From assembly GCA_934454145.1 (NCBI GenBank), contig CAKSFT010000007.1:1-64000 (forward strand): 64,000 nt of DNA. Reading direction: 5' to 3'. A program made the translations under genes and the position numbers. The DNA comes from an uncultured Clostridia bacterium (lineage in GTDB: Bacteria; Bacillota; Clostridia; UBA1381). Below are positions 16,584 to 25,262 of the stretch, one piece after another (the stretch's first letter is position 1; each line of letters begins with the position of its first letter). The notes beneath the pieces are model-generated. The model had not been told where the DNA came from and ran no database searches. It saw nothing but the letters and a program-made list of their open reading frames with translations.

Positions 16584-17438
16584 ATGGAACTTACACAACC
16601 GAAAACAATAAAAGAAACTGCCGCAAAATTTGGTTTTAGCTTTTCAAAAGGGCTGGGGCAGAATTTTCTTTTGGATAAAAATGTACTTGAAAACATAATA
16701 GATGCGGCGCAACCGCAAAACGGCGTACTTGAAGTGGGGCCGGGGTTTGGTGTGCTGACGCGTGAGCTTGCCAAAAATTCCGAAAAGGTCGTTTCGGTGG
16801 AGCTGGACAAGCGCCTGTTCCCGGTGTTGGAATATACCCTTGCCGAGTTTGACAATGTTTCGTTGATTGAAGGAGATATCCTGAAAATAGACCTGAAAAA
16901 GGTTTTATCAGAAAACTTTGGGGACAAAAAGATAAGCTTTGCCGCAAATCTGCCGTATTACATCACAACTCCCATAATAACCATGCTTTTGGAAGGGCAT
17001 TTCCCCGTAAAAAAGATTGTTGTGATGGTGCAGAAAGAAGTGGCAAAAAGGCTTTGCGCAGACGCAGGCAGCAAAGACTACGGCGCAATCAGCCTTTTGT
17101 GCAGATATTATACAAATCCGCGCATTGTCACCATCGTGCCGGCACAGAGCTTTTACCCTGCGCCGAAGGTGGACTCTGCCGTCATATGTCTGGACGTATG
17201 CGAAAAACCAAACGCCGACGTTGAGGACGAGAAAATGTTTTTCCGCATAATCAAGGCCGCCTTTTCACAGCGGCGCAAAACATTGTTAAATTGTCTTTCC
17301 TCTGCCCTGAATATGCCGAAGGACGAAGTGTCCGTGCACATAAAAAACTGCGGCATAGACCCCGGGGTGCGCGGAGAAAAACTTGGTCTTGCGGAATATG
17401 CGGCACTGTCCGATGAGTTTTCAAAATTATTCAGATAA
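16584..17438 (+). CDS. rsmA: 16S rRNA dimethyladenosine transferase RsmA (KsgA)
   Basis: RsmA dimethylates two adjacent adenosines near the 3' end of 16S rRNA with S-adenosylmethionine. The 284-residue protein has KGLGQNFLLDKNV at its start, the SAM-binding EVGPGFGVLT, the catalytic NLPYYITTP (motif IV) and the C-terminal FSQRRKTLLN. GAAAGGA lies 8 nt before the ATG at 16584; an in-frame ATG ten codons upstream lacks a site. It ends at a GGCTGT-family palindrome variant. Confidence 0.97.
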   Translation: MELTQPKTIKETAAKFGFSFSKGLGQNFLLDKNVLENIIDAAQPQNGVLEVGPGFGVLTRELAKNSEKVVSVELDKRLFPVLEYTLAEFDNVSLIEGDILKIDLKKVLSENFGDKKISFAANLPYYITTPIITMLLEGHFPVKKIVVMVQKEVAKRLCADAGSKDYGAISLLCRYYTNPRIVTIVPAQSFYPAPKVDSAVICLDVCEKPNADVEDEKMFFRIIKAAFSQRRKTLLNCLSSALNMPKDEVSVHIKNCGIDPGVRGEKLGLAEYAALSDEFSKLFR

Positions 17439-17443
17439 AAATG

Positions 17444-17481
17444 AGGTTGTATAAAAAGTCAATTGACTTTTTATACAACCT
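17444..17481. terminator. 38-bp perfect palindrome after rsmA
   Basis: AGGTTGTATAAAAAGTCAA (17444-17462) and its exact complement (17463-17481), centred on TCAATTGA. This is a variant of the GGCTGT family in which both arms changed together (GGTTGTAT/ATACAACC). A T-rich run follows on the plus strand. Confidence 0.85.
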
Positions 17482-17529
17482 TTGATTTTTAGAGGGGATA
17501 GGAAAAAAGCTTTGGAATTAACAAACTGA

Positions 17530-17592
17530 GCCAAAGCCTTTGCTTTGGGTTACCCGACGGCGTACACGGGTACGCCGAGCGGCGAGGTTTGT
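17530..17592. repeat. Diverged third copy of the repeat at 1-221
   Basis: The segment around 17551-17592 reads CGACGGCGTACACGGGTACGCC, then GAGCGGCGAGGTTTGTTGA. It aligns with the core of the tandem repeat at the window start (CGACCGCGTATACTCATACGCCGAGCGGTGAACAAAG). Both arms of the inverted repeat differ from those copies in ways that keep pairing. It lies in the spacer between rsmA and the HAD gene. Confidence 0.7.
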
Positions 17593-17597
17593 TGATA

Positions 17598-17712
17598 GCA
17601 AGAAATGGAAAAATCATATGAAAAATCATATTTTTTGATTTTTCTACCATAATAAACTAAAGTGTAACAATTGTATTTTCTATATTGTGTGTTGCTTTAC
17701 TTCTTTTCTTGC
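17598..17712. repeat. Element A, bounded by GCAAGAAA inverted repeats
   Basis: GCAAGAAATG (17598-17607) and CTTTTCTTGC (17703-17712) are nearly complementary ends. Inside lies AAAAATCATATTTTTTGA. After the right end comes GTTCCGGAGTTTTTTTAC. A second element with the same ends and core (56873-56966) lies downstream of plsC. Both sit just past the 3' end of a minus-strand gene. I see no coding potential. Confidence 0.55.
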
Positions 17713-17742
17713 GTTCCGGAGTTTTTTTACACCCCTTCGTTT

Positions 17743-18522
17743 CTATATATCCTTCACAATGTCCCCCACTCCGCTCAGCACATATTTTGGGCGGTACGGG
17801 AACTGTTCTATCATCGGGACGGTTGTGCACCCGGAAAGCACCAAAACAGTGTCTATAAGCGATTCTATCCCTGCGACAATGTCTGTGTCCATTCTGTCGC
17901 CGATTATTGCCGTTTCAAACCCATGACAGCCCAGCGCCTTTGTCGCATGGCGCAGCATAAGCGGATTTGGCTTGCCGATAAAATATGCTTTCTTCCCGGT
18001 TGTTATCTCAATCGGGGAAATCAAGGCGCCTGTCGCCGGCATTATGCCCTTTTCGGTCGGCCCCGTTATGTCGGGGTTTGTGCCGATAAGCTTTGCGCCG
18101 CCGTTTATGAGTGACACCGCTTTTTCGATTTTCTCAAAGCTGTATGTCCTCGTGTCGCCGACCACTACATAGTCGGGGTTCACGTCATTCATATATATCC
18201 CCTGGTCATACAGAGCATTCATAAGCCCTGCCTCGCCAATCACATAGGCGCTGCACCCCGGCTTTTGTGAAGCAAGGAACTCTGCCGTCGCAAGGGCACT
18301 GGTATAAAAATGGCTTATATCTACGTCAAGTCCCATTCTTTTGAGCTTTTGGCTCAATTCAAGCGGTGTGCGCTCCGAAGAGTTTGTCAGGAATATAAAT
18401 TCCTTATTCTCCTCCAAAAGCCAGTTTACAAAGGGAATAACCCCGCCAAGCAAGCGGTTGCCATGGTATATCACGCCGTCCATGTCACATATAAAGCCTT
18501 TTTTTCCTCTGAGATTTTCCAT
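17743..18522 (-). CDS. HAD-superfamily IIA phosphatase (NagD/AraL type)
   Basis: A 259-residue cytoplasmic phosphatase. Motif I is DMDGVIY (D13 nucleophile, D15 acid/base), motif II is the TNSS turn, and motif IV is GDRMDTDI. The cap is the type IIA kind between motifs II and III, as in NagD and 4-nitrophenylphosphatases, which remove phosphate from sugar phosphates and related small molecules. The ATG at 18522 is preceded by GGGAGGATTATTG. The gene starts 16 nt after the end of the PRPP synthetase-like gene and is probably cotranscribed with it. The substrate is unknown. Confidence 0.9.
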   Translation of the reverse strand: MENLRGKKGFICDMDGVIYHGNRLLGGVIPFVNWLLEENKEFIFLTNSSERTPLELSQKLKRMGLDVDISHFYTSALATAEFLASQKPGCSAYVIGEAGLMNALYDQGIYMNDVNPDYVVVGDTRTYSFEKIEKAVSLINGGAKLIGTNPDITGPTEKGIMPATGALISPIEITTGKKAYFIGKPNPLMLRHATKALGCHGFETAIIGDRMDTDIVAGIESLIDTVLVLSGCTTVPMIEQFPYRPKYVLSGVGDIVKDI

Positions 18523-18538
18523 CAATAATCCTCCCGGT

Positions 18539-19669
18539 TTATTTTTTGTTCTGATTTTCCTTGTGGCGTTCCATGAGTTTCTTTATCCTTGTGACAGGCA
18601 CAAGAAGCTGACTGATTGTTTCGTCGTGGTTGAGCGTGTCTATGAGGAGTGAGATATACTTTGACATGTCAACCTCCCAATACCAGTCACGCTCCGAAAG
18701 CCCCGGCGTGCGGTATATGAGATTTGTGGTAAATACTTTATTTATTTCGCCGTTTTTATAAGCTTCGTCAAACTTTTCAAGCCCGTTGCAGAAAAGCCCG
18801 AAAGCTGTGAATATAAATATTCTCTTTGCGCCCTGTTCCTTCAGCTTTTTGCCGATGTCAAGCACGGATTCTCCGCTTGAAATCATGTCGTCAACCACGA
18901 TTACGTCTTTGTCTTTGACGCTTTTGCCGAGGTATACATGTTCTTCAATCGGGTTTTTGCCGTTTACGATAACGGAATAATTTCTTCTCTTATAGAACAT
19001 TCCCAAATCAATCCCCAGCACCGAGGAGTAATACATACATCTGTGCATGCCGCCTTCGTCGGGGGATATTATTATTGTATCCTCTTTGTCAAAGGATATG
19101 TCCGGCACTGCCCTTGTGATTGCTTTGAGCATCTGATATGTAGTCTGCACATCATCAAAGCCTGTGAGAGGAATTGCATTCTGAACCCTTGCGTCATGAG
19201 CGTCAAATGTGATGATGTTTGCAACACCCATAGACGAAAGCTCCTGCAGGGCAAGCGCGCAGTCAAGCGATTCTCTTGCCGTTCTTCTGTGCTGTCTGCC
19301 TTCATAAAGCATCGGCATAACAACGGTGATACGCCTTGCTTTTCCGCCCGCCGCGGCGATGATTCTCTTCAAATCCTGATAATGGTCGTCAGGACTCATG
19401 TGATTTTCATATTCGTACATTTTGTAGGTCACGCCATGGTTGAACATGTCGCAAATGATAAACAAATCGTGACCGCGCACCGTTTCGTCTATGACGCACT
19501 TTGCTTCCCCGGTGCCGAAGCGCGGGCAGGTGATGTGGGTGATATAGCTTTCCTCATCTTCATAGTCCTGTCTGAACTGCTTCAGATACATGTCAATTTT
19601 GCTTGTCATTTCTTCACAGCCGCGCATGCTTATTATGCTCAGCTTGCCGAAGGTTTCTTTTTTTTCCAT
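18539..19669 (-). CDS. Ribose-phosphate pyrophosphokinase, divergent clostridial type
   Basis: A 376-residue PRPP synthetase homologue, longer than the roughly 315-residue standard enzyme. It keeps the PRPP-binding loop VIVVDDMISSGES, the segment ITFDAHDARVQN near the catalytic region, and VVMPMLYEGRQHRRT, equivalent to the flexible-loop/ATP segment. Standard enzymes form PRPP from ribose 5-phosphate and ATP for nucleotide, histidine and tryptophan synthesis. The C-terminal extension (about 320-376, WEVDMSKYISLLIDTL and a basic tail) is not part of the classical enzyme. It heads a two-gene unit with the HAD phosphatase. It may be the only PRPP synthetase or a paralogue; the window cannot tell. 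Confidence 0.85.
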   Translation of the reverse strand: MEKKETFGKLSIISMRGCEEMTSKIDMYLKQFRQDYEDEESYITHITCPRFGTGEAKCVIDETVRGHDLFIICDMFNHGVTYKMYEYENHMSPDDHYQDLKRIIAAAGGKARRITVVMPMLYEGRQHRRTARESLDCALALQELSSMGVANIITFDAHDARVQNAIPLTGFDDVQTTYQMLKAITRAVPDISFDKEDTIIISPDEGGMHRCMYYSSVLGIDLGMFYKRRNYSVIVNGKNPIEEHVYLGKSVKDKDVIVVDDMISSGESVLDIGKKLKEQGAKRIFIFTAFGLFCNGLEKFDEAYKNGEINKVFTTNLIYRTPGLSERDWYWEVDMSKYISLLIDTLNHDETISQLLVPVTRIKKLMERHKENQNKK

Positions 19670-19878
19670 AATTATAAATGCTCCTCCTCTTTGAACACAC
19701 GTTTATTTCCTTACTATATATTTATAACATAATCAGACAAATTTTTCAACCTTTATTTTACTATTTATAAAATATTTTGTAATATGGATTAACACAAGGT
19801 ATAATCTGCCTTTGATTTTGTGTATAATCCTATTGCGCAAGTTCATAAATTGTTAAAAAAATATATACAATTTTTTAA

Positions 19879-19907
19879 TTGACTTTTTGACCTTCAAGAG
19901 TTATAAT
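19879..19907 (+). promoter_or_regulatory. ctsR operon promoter
   Basis: TTGACT (19879-19884), 17 bp, TATAAT (19902-19907). The CtsR-like operator begins 9 bp after the -10, where bound repressor would cover the transcription start. Confidence 0.8.
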
Positions 19908-19916
19908 ACAGTTGAA

Positions 19917-19933
19917 AGTCAGGGAAGGTCAGA
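19917..19933. promoter_or_regulatory. CtsR-like operator
   Basis: AGTCAGG, three bases, GGTCAGA (19917-19933) fits the CtsR heptad repeat RGTCAAA-NAN-RGTCAAA with the right 3-bp spacing and about two mismatches. An imperfect inverted pair of heptads (TTGACT, TTTGACC) overlaps the -35. CtsR is expected to repress its own operon, and McsB relieves this under heat stress. Confidence 0.7.
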
Positions 19934-19950
19934 AAAGGAGGAAACACAAA

Positions 19951-20394
19951 ATGGCAATGAGTGATAAAATAGAAGCATTTATAACAGAGCTTTTGAAAGA
20001 GGACAGCCCCGAAGGGCTGGAAATCGGCAGAAATGAGCTTGCCGGGATTTTCAATTGTGTGCCCTCGCAGATAAATTATGTGATATCCACACGTTTTGGC
20101 CCCGACAAAGGCTACATCGTTGAATCGCGAAGAGGCGGCGGCGGATATATACGGATAAAAAAGGCGGCAAAAGAACCTTTTGAATACAAAGAGCAGATAA
20201 TGAAAAACATCGGCGAAGAAATAACCGCCGAAAAGGCGGAATCGCTTATACATTATCTTGCCGAATCTGGAACTGTCACAAAACGCGAAAAAGACATAAT
20301 GCTTGCCGCATGCGGCGACAGCCCGGGAGATGAAAAAACCCCGGACAAAGTCAGAGCAAAAATCCTAAAGAATATATTGAAAAAGATAATGTGA
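19951..20394 (+). CDS. ctsR: Transcriptional repressor CtsR
   Basis: CtsR represses class III heat-shock (clp) genes in Bacillota. The 147-residue protein has the winged-helix half with NELAGIFNCVPSQINYVISTRF and the beta-wing tetraglycine region RRGGGGYIRI, which contacts DNA. A helical C-terminal domain follows. I used the ATG at 19951 (AAGGAGG 9 nt upstream). The open frame extends back to an ATG-less region. First gene of ctsR-mcsA-mcsB-clpC. Its stop lies 14 nt before the mcsA start. Confidence 0.95.
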   Translation: MAMSDKIEAFITELLKEDSPEGLEIGRNELAGIFNCVPSQINYVISTRFGPDKGYIVESRRGGGGYIRIKKAAKEPFEYKEQIMKNIGEEITAEKAESLIHYLAESGTVTKREKDIMLAACGDSPGDEKTPDKVRAKILKNILKKIM

Positions 20395-20408
20395 AAGGAA
20401 TGATTTTT

Positions 20409-20768
20409 ATGTATGATTTATTCTCAGATTTTTTTGATACCTTTAATAACTTTGATATGTTTCCGGCATTCGGAGAGGTCAAGACTTGTCCGAAGTGCGG
20501 CAGAAGCTATCAGGACTTCAGGAAGAGCGGGCGGCTCGGCTGTGCCGAATGTTATGAAACATTTTATTCGCCGCTTGCCTCAACACTGAAACAAATCCAC
20601 GGCAATGTGACCCACACAGGCAAAATTCCGTCACATTGTGCAGACGAACTTAAGCGCAAAAAGAGATATGAAACTCTGAAAAAGGAACTTTCAAAAGCAG
20701 TCGCCGCAGAAGATTATGAAAAAGCGGCAAAACTGCACAAAGAACTGAAAGCTTTGGGCGACATGTAA
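20409..20768 (+). CDS. mcsA: McsA, activator of the McsB arginine kinase
   Basis: A 119-residue zinc protein that activates McsB. It has one CPKCGRSYQDF and one LGCAECYETF pair, so four metal-binding cysteines where the Bacillus protein has more. A C-terminal UVR domain of the kind shared with ClpC covers about 84-119 (LKKELSKAVAAEDYEKAAKLHKELK). The start at 20409 has AAAGGA 9 nt upstream; in-frame GTG and ATG codons earlier overlap the ctsR stop. Second gene of the ctsR operon. Confidence 0.93.
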   Translation: MYDLFSDFFDTFNNFDMFPAFGEVKTCPKCGRSYQDFRKSGRLGCAECYETFYSPLASTLKQIHGNVTHTGKIPSHCADELKRKKRYETLKKELSKAVAAEDYEKAAKLHKELKALGDM

Positions 20769-20782
20769 AGGAGTGAAGATTT

Positions 20783-21784
20783 ATGATTTGGTATAAAGAT
20801 AAAAATGACGGCATTGTCATCAGCACCAGGATAAGGCTTGCGAGAAATATAAAGAAGTATCCCTTCCCCAATGCCATGACAGATGCACAAATAAAAACCG
20901 CGGTTTCTGACATAGAAAACGCAATCACAGGCGGAAATTCCACCCTGTCAAAATCATTCAAGACGCTGCATCTGGCAGACATGAGCGAAACACAGCGCCG
21001 GGAACTTATAGAAAAGCATCTTATAAGCCCCGATTTGAGCAGGCGCGCTTCGGTCATGATAAGTGATGACGAATGTATGAGCATCATGCTGATGGAGGAG
21101 GATCACATCAGACTGCAAATAATAAAAAGCGGTTTTTGTCTGGACGAGGCATGGGACCTGGCAGACAAAGTGGACGATTGCCTGGAAGAAAGTATTGAAT
21201 ATGCCTTTCACAAAGACTTTGGCTATCTGACAGCATGCCCCACAAACACGGGCACGGGCTTGCGCGCATCTGTCATGATGCATCTGCCGGCGCTGACAAT
21301 GACCGACAGCATAAACAGGATTATCTCCTCCGCATCAAACCTCGGCATTGCCGTAAGGGGGCTTTACGGAGAAGGCTCAAAGGCATACGGCTCGCTTTAT
21401 CAGATATCCAACCAGATAACCATGGGAATGACAGAGCAGGAACTTATCGACAAACTGAAGAACATTGTCGAGCAGATAAAGGACCACGAAGAAAACACAA
21501 GGAAGAAACTGCAAAAAGACAACAAAGATGCCCTTGAGGACAGACTCTGGAGGTCATACGGAACACTGAAATATGCACGTTCCGTTTCTTCAAACGAAGC
21601 AAAATCCCTCATTTCAGATGTAATTCTCGGGGTAAATATGGGTATAATCAAAAAAGATGATGTGAATTTCATTCAGCTTATGATTGAAACAGAGCCTTCC
21701 GTGCTGATTGCGAAGGCAAAAAAACAACTCTCACCCGAAGAGCGCGACAAGGCAAGGGCAGATTCGCTGAGAGCTTGTATGTAA
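20783..21784 (+). CDS. mcsB: Protein arginine kinase McsB
   Basis: McsB phosphorylates arginines on proteins and marks them for ClpCP. The 333-residue protein has the phosphagen-kinase fold. Visible landmarks: VISTRIRLARN at the start, the catalytic TACPTNTGTGLRASVMMHLPAL segment with its conserved cysteine, and VRGLYGEGSKAYGSLYQISNQ in the nucleotide site. AAAGGAG precedes the ATG, 14 nt after mcsA. In Bacillus this kinase inactivates CtsR, consistent with its place here. Confidence 0.96.
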   Translation: MIWYKDKNDGIVISTRIRLARNIKKYPFPNAMTDAQIKTAVSDIENAITGGNSTLSKSFKTLHLADMSETQRRELIEKHLISPDLSRRASVMISDDECMSIMLMEEDHIRLQIIKSGFCLDEAWDLADKVDDCLEESIEYAFHKDFGYLTACPTNTGTGLRASVMMHLPALTMTDSINRIISSASNLGIAVRGLYGEGSKAYGSLYQISNQITMGMTEQELIDKLKNIVEQIKDHEENTRKKLQKDNKDALEDRLWRSYGTLKYARSVSSNEAKSLISDVILGVNMGIIKKDDVNFIQLMIETEPSVLIAKAKKQLSPEERDKARADSLRACM

Positions 21785-21825
21785 AACACAGATAAAAACA
21801 ACATTGAAGGAAAGGAAGGATTGTT

Positions 21826-24264
21826 ATGTTTTCCAACTTTACAGAAAAATCAAGAGAGGCTTTGCGCCGGGCGCATGACGCCGCCTGCGAAATGGGACAC
21901 GGCTATGTCGGAAGCGAACACCTGCTTGTCGGGCTTATAAGAGAAGGCAGCGGCGTTGCGGCAAAGGCATTGTCCGACGCCGGCATCACAGCCGAAGATG
22001 TAGAAAATAAAATAAAAGAAATTATCGGTTTTTCGGAACCGCTGAACATGCAGACAGAATTGTCGCTCACCCCGAGAAGCAAGCGTATCCTGGAGCTTGC
22101 CGCCATGGAGGCAAGAAGGCTCGGCCATAATTATATCGGCACAGAGCATATCCTTATGGCAATAATCCGCGACGGCGACGGCGTTGCGGCACAGATTCTT
22201 GCCGGCTCCGGCATAAATCTCGGTGAGTTTTATTCAAATACGCTAAACTCGCTTGACAACGAGTCATTTTCGCCCAACTCCGTCTCGCAAAAAGCGGCGT
22301 CGGGCGATGCAAAAACCCCCACGCTGAACAAGTTCGGCAGGGATTTGACAGCAATTGCAAGAGAGGGCAAATTTGACCCCGTAATCGGCAGGGACAAGGA
22401 AATCGAGAGGATTATCCAGATTCTTTCGAGAAGAACCAAAAACAACCCGTGCCTGATTGGTGAACCGGGCGTCGGCAAAACTGCCGCGGTTGAAGGTTTG
22501 GCGCAGAAAATTGCCTCCGGAGATGTCCCCGAAAGCCTGAAAAACAAGCGTCTTGTGACTGTCGACCTATCCTCTATGGTCGCCGGGGCAAAATATAGAG
22601 GCGAATTTGAAGAAAGGCTGAAAAAAGCCGTTGAAGAAGTAATCAGCGCCGGCAACGTAATACTCTTCATTGATGAAATCCACACAATTGTGGGCGCCGG
22701 CTCGGCAGAAGGCGCAATTGACGCGTCAAATATTCTTAAGCCGTCGCTGGCAAGGGGCGAGTTGCAGCTAATCGGCGCGACAACCCTGAACGAATATAAA
22801 AAATATATCGAAAAAGACGCCGCACTCGAAAGACGTTTCCAGCCCGTCATGGTCGGCGAACCAAGCGTTGACGAAACACGTCAGATTCTTGCCGGCATAC
22901 GTGACAAATACGAAGCGCACCACGGCGTCAAGATAACCGACGAAGCGCTGGAAGCCGCGGCAAAACTTTCGGCAAGATATATAACAGACCGTTTTCTCCC
23001 TGACAAGGCAATAGACCTTATCGACGAGGCGGCATCAAAGAAAAAGCTTTCGACCCTGACAGAGCCGGATTCTCTCAAGAGCCTTGAAACACAGCTTGAA
23101 CAGCTTGCCAAAGACAAACAAGAAGCAATCACGGCACAAGACTTTGAAAAAGCGGCACAGCTACGTGACAAAGAACGCGAGCTGAACGAACAGGCAAAGA
23201 AAGCAAAGGAAAGCTGGAAAGAGGTTTCGACTTCAAACGAACTGACCGTCACGGCGGACGACATCGCAGACATTATCTCCAGCTGGACAAATATCCCTGT
23301 CAAAAAGCTTGCCGAAGAGGAAAGCGAAAAGCTTAGAAATCTGGAAAAAATACTGCACTCCAGGGTAATCGGGCAGGACGAGGCGGTAACCGCTGTCGCA
23401 AAAGCAATCCGACGCGGCAGAGCAGGGCTGAAAGACCCGAAGCGTCCGATTGGTTCATTCCTGTTTTTGGGTCCGACAGGTGTCGGAAAAACAGAGCTCT
23501 CAAAAGCATTGGCTGACACAATGTTCGGCTCGGAAGAGGCAATGATAAGGGTTGACATGTCAGAATATATGGAGAAACACTCAGTGTCCAAGTTCATCGG
23601 TTCACCTCCGGGATATGTAGGCTTTGAAGAGGGCGGACAACTGACCGAAAAAATAAGAAAACACCCGTATTCGGTAATACTTTTTGATGAAATCGAAAAG
23701 GCACACCCCGATGTATTCAACATCATGCTGCAAATCCTTGACGACGGTATCCTCACCGATGCACAGGGAAGGCGTGTAGACTTCCGCAACACAGTCATCA
23801 TCATGACCTCAAACCTGGGCGCAAAGAACATCTTAAACACCGAATCCAAGCTGGGCTTTGCTTCGGCAGATGGCAAAAAAGACGGCGAAGAAAACGAGAA
23901 AATCAAAGAAAAAGTTATGGAAGAGGTTAAACGTGCCTTCAAGCCGGAATTTCTCAACAGAATTGATGAAATTATCGTCTTTAAGCGTCTGACAGAGGAC
24001 GACATCAAGAACATTGCCTCGCTTATGCTGGGTAGCCTCAAAGCAAGGCTTGCGGCAAACGACATCACCGCAGAATTCACCGACGACGCTGTGGCTTTGA
24101 TTGCAAAGAACGGGTTTGACCCGGTATACGGTGCAAGACCATTGCGCCGTGCTATACAAAGCAGCATCGAAGACATGCTTTCCGAAGACATAATAGACGG
24201 CAAAATCAAGAACGGCGACAAAATCACCGTTGGCGTTTCGGACGGGAAATTCTGCCTGGTATAA
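21826..24264 (+). CDS. clpC: AAA+ unfoldase ClpC
   Basis: The 812-residue class I Hsp100 subunit that feeds substrates to ClpP. Order: double Clp_N repeat (about 1-145), AAA domain 1 with GEPGVGKT and the VILFIDEIHT Walker B, a middle UVR domain (DFEKAAQLRDKERELNEQ, about 440-460), AAA domain 2 with GPTGVGKTE and VILFDEIEKAHP, and the C-terminal D2-small domain. Last gene of the ctsR operon, 41 nt after mcsB. It ends at a perfect palindromic terminator. ClpP is not in the window. Confidence 0.97.
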   Translation: MFSNFTEKSREALRRAHDAACEMGHGYVGSEHLLVGLIREGSGVAAKALSDAGITAEDVENKIKEIIGFSEPLNMQTELSLTPRSKRILELAAMEARRLGHNYIGTEHILMAIIRDGDGVAAQILAGSGINLGEFYSNTLNSLDNESFSPNSVSQKAASGDAKTPTLNKFGRDLTAIAREGKFDPVIGRDKEIERIIQILSRRTKNNPCLIGEPGVGKTAAVEGLAQKIASGDVPESLKNKRLVTVDLSSMVAGAKYRGEFEERLKKAVEEVISAGNVILFIDEIHTIVGAGSAEGAIDASNILKPSLARGELQLIGATTLNEYKKYIEKDAALERRFQPVMVGEPSVDETRQILAGIRDKYEAHHGVKITDEALEAAAKLSARYITDRFLPDKAIDLIDEAASKKKLSTLTEPDSLKSLETQLEQLAKDKQEAITAQDFEKAAQLRDKERELNEQAKKAKESWKEVSTSNELTVTADDIADIISSWTNIPVKKLAEEESEKLRNLEKILHSRVIGQDEAVTAVAKAIRRGRAGLKDPKRPIGSFLFLGPTGVGKTELSKALADTMFGSEEAMIRVDMSEYMEKHSVSKFIGSPPGYVGFEEGGQLTEKIRKHPYSVILFDEIEKAHPDVFNIMLQILDDGILTDAQGRRVDFRNTVIIMTSNLGAKNILNTESKLGFASADGKKDGEENEKIKEKVMEEVKRAFKPEFLNRIDEIIVFKRLTEDDIKNIASLMLGSLKARLAANDITAEFTDDAVALIAKNGFDPVYGARPLRRAIQSSIEDMLSEDIIDGKIKNGDKITVGVSDGKFCLV

Positions 24265-24285
24265 ACGGCAAGTGAAAAACACAAT

Positions 24286-24323
24286 CGGCTGTTTAAAAGG
24301 TCAATTGACCTTTTAAACAGCCG
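24286..24323. terminator. 38-bp perfect palindrome after clpC (GGCTGT family)
   Basis: CGGCTGTTTAAAAGGTCAA (24286-24304) followed by its exact complement (24305-24323), with flanking A and T runs. It lies between clpC and a convergent membrane-protein gene. Confidence 0.88.
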
Positions 24324-24352
24324 TTTTGCTTTTCCATATCTTTTAAATTTAC

Positions 24353-25081
24353 TTATTTTTCGGACTTTGCTTTCCTGTTAATTATATATTCATTCAGATG
24401 CTCGCGCAGAGGTTTTTTGGAGCGCATCGCAAAGATAAAACGGTATTTTTCCGCCTTGTTGTCGGAATACTTTCTGATTTGCAGCTTAAGCGCCTCATAT
24501 TTTATGAGTATCTCATTTTCCTTTGCAAATGCTCTGATTTTTGCCAGAATCTTAAACGAATACACCACGTCAATCATAAACACACCAAAAAATACGCCCA
24601 GGACAAACGAAAACGAAAGATTCACCGAAAACCAATTGAGCGCGCCCAGTATATACGGGTGTATAAAGAAATAATAAATCGCACCGAGCACCGCCCACAT
24701 AAGAGAAAACTTAAGACATATTATCCCCTTATAATTGAACTTCTCGTCACTGTAATCCCACAGTTTCACCTTCATTCCCTTGATAAAGACGATACCGGCT
24801 ATATATTCTATCAATGTCATTGCAACCGCCATAAGTACAAACAATACAATTTTATTGACAATATAATTTCCCTCCGGCAGAAAGACTTCTATCCCTGCCA
24901 GAAGATAAAGCGTGCACAGCCCAAACCCATATATGGGGAGATACGGCCCCACCAAAAACCCCGGATTCATCCACTTGCGTGATTTGTTGGACTTTGTGAA
25001 TCTTCTGAAAAACAGCTCCATCACCCAGCCGGCGCTGCATCCTATAAAAAACAAAAAAATCAAAATAAGAAAATCATTCAC
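24353..25081 (-). CDS. Putative multi-helix membrane protein, PF06541 (ABC-transporter type IV)-like
   Basis: A 242-residue membrane protein with about five or six hydrophobic helices in the first 180 residues. A short charged cytoplasmic tail ends it (KALKLQ-like helix, KPLREHLNEYI). The N-terminal GWVMELFFRRF and the WMNPGFLVGPYLPIYGFG segment match the clostridial family annotated as putative ABC transporter permease (PF06541, CmpB) as I remember it. No ATPase gene is adjacent, so the transporter label is uncertain. It is convergent with clpC and divergent from the zinc-ribbon gene at 25,263. Confidence 0.75.
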   Translation of the reverse strand: MNDFLILIFLFFIGCSAGWVMELFFRRFTKSNKSRKWMNPGFLVGPYLPIYGFGLCTLYLLAGIEVFLPEGNYIVNKIVLFVLMAVAMTLIEYIAGIVFIKGMKVKLWDYSDEKFNYKGIICLKFSLMWAVLGAIYYFFIHPYILGALNWFSVNLSFSFVLGVFFGVFMIDVVYSFKILAKIRAFAKENEILIKYEALKLQIRKYSDNKAEKYRFIFAMRSKKPLREHLNEYIINRKAKSEK

Positions 25082-25109
25082 TTTAAATTTCTCCTTTTGT
25101 ATGAAGTAT

Positions 25110-25145
25110 TAGGTAATTGGAAAACGTTAGTTTTAGAATTATCTA
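25110..25145. repeat. 36-bp palindromic repeat, copy upstream of the PF06541-like gene
   Basis: TAGGTAATTGGAAAACGTTAG (25110-25130) begins the element. The left arm matches the family exactly; the right arm (to ATTATCTA at 25145) is degenerate. Confidence 0.7.
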
Positions 25146-25203
25146 CATATAAAGTATTATATATCACACATTTCACAAATCTTTGGAAAATTAACCGTTT
25201 TTA

Positions 25204-25232
25204 TTGACATATATATACACTTATGATAAAAT
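25204..25232 (+). promoter_or_regulatory. Promoter of the zinc-ribbon/DUF4190-like gene
   Basis: TTGACA (25204-25209), 17 bp, TAAAAT (25227-25232), about 30 bp before the start codon; GGGGG serves as ribosome binding site. Confidence 0.6.
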
Positions 25233-25262
25233 TAAACCAATAAAATTAAGGGGGTTTTAACT

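Larger units (their letters stand above)
19670..19950. promoter_or_regulatory. Divergent regulatory region, PRPP synthetase gene and ctsR
   Basis: About 280 bp of AT-rich sequence. The right end carries the ctsR promoter and CtsR-like operator. On the minus side a TTGTCT and a TATAGT 16 bp apart (around 19,715-19,740) could drive the PRPP synthetase gene, with GGAGGAG before its start. No other gene is visible. Confidence 0.45.

Noticed and set aside
22881..24284. A 467-codon minus-strand frame antisense to clpC
   Set aside because: Ser/Ala/Leu-rich translation typical of antisense frames in this codon usage; clpC on the plus strand is complete.
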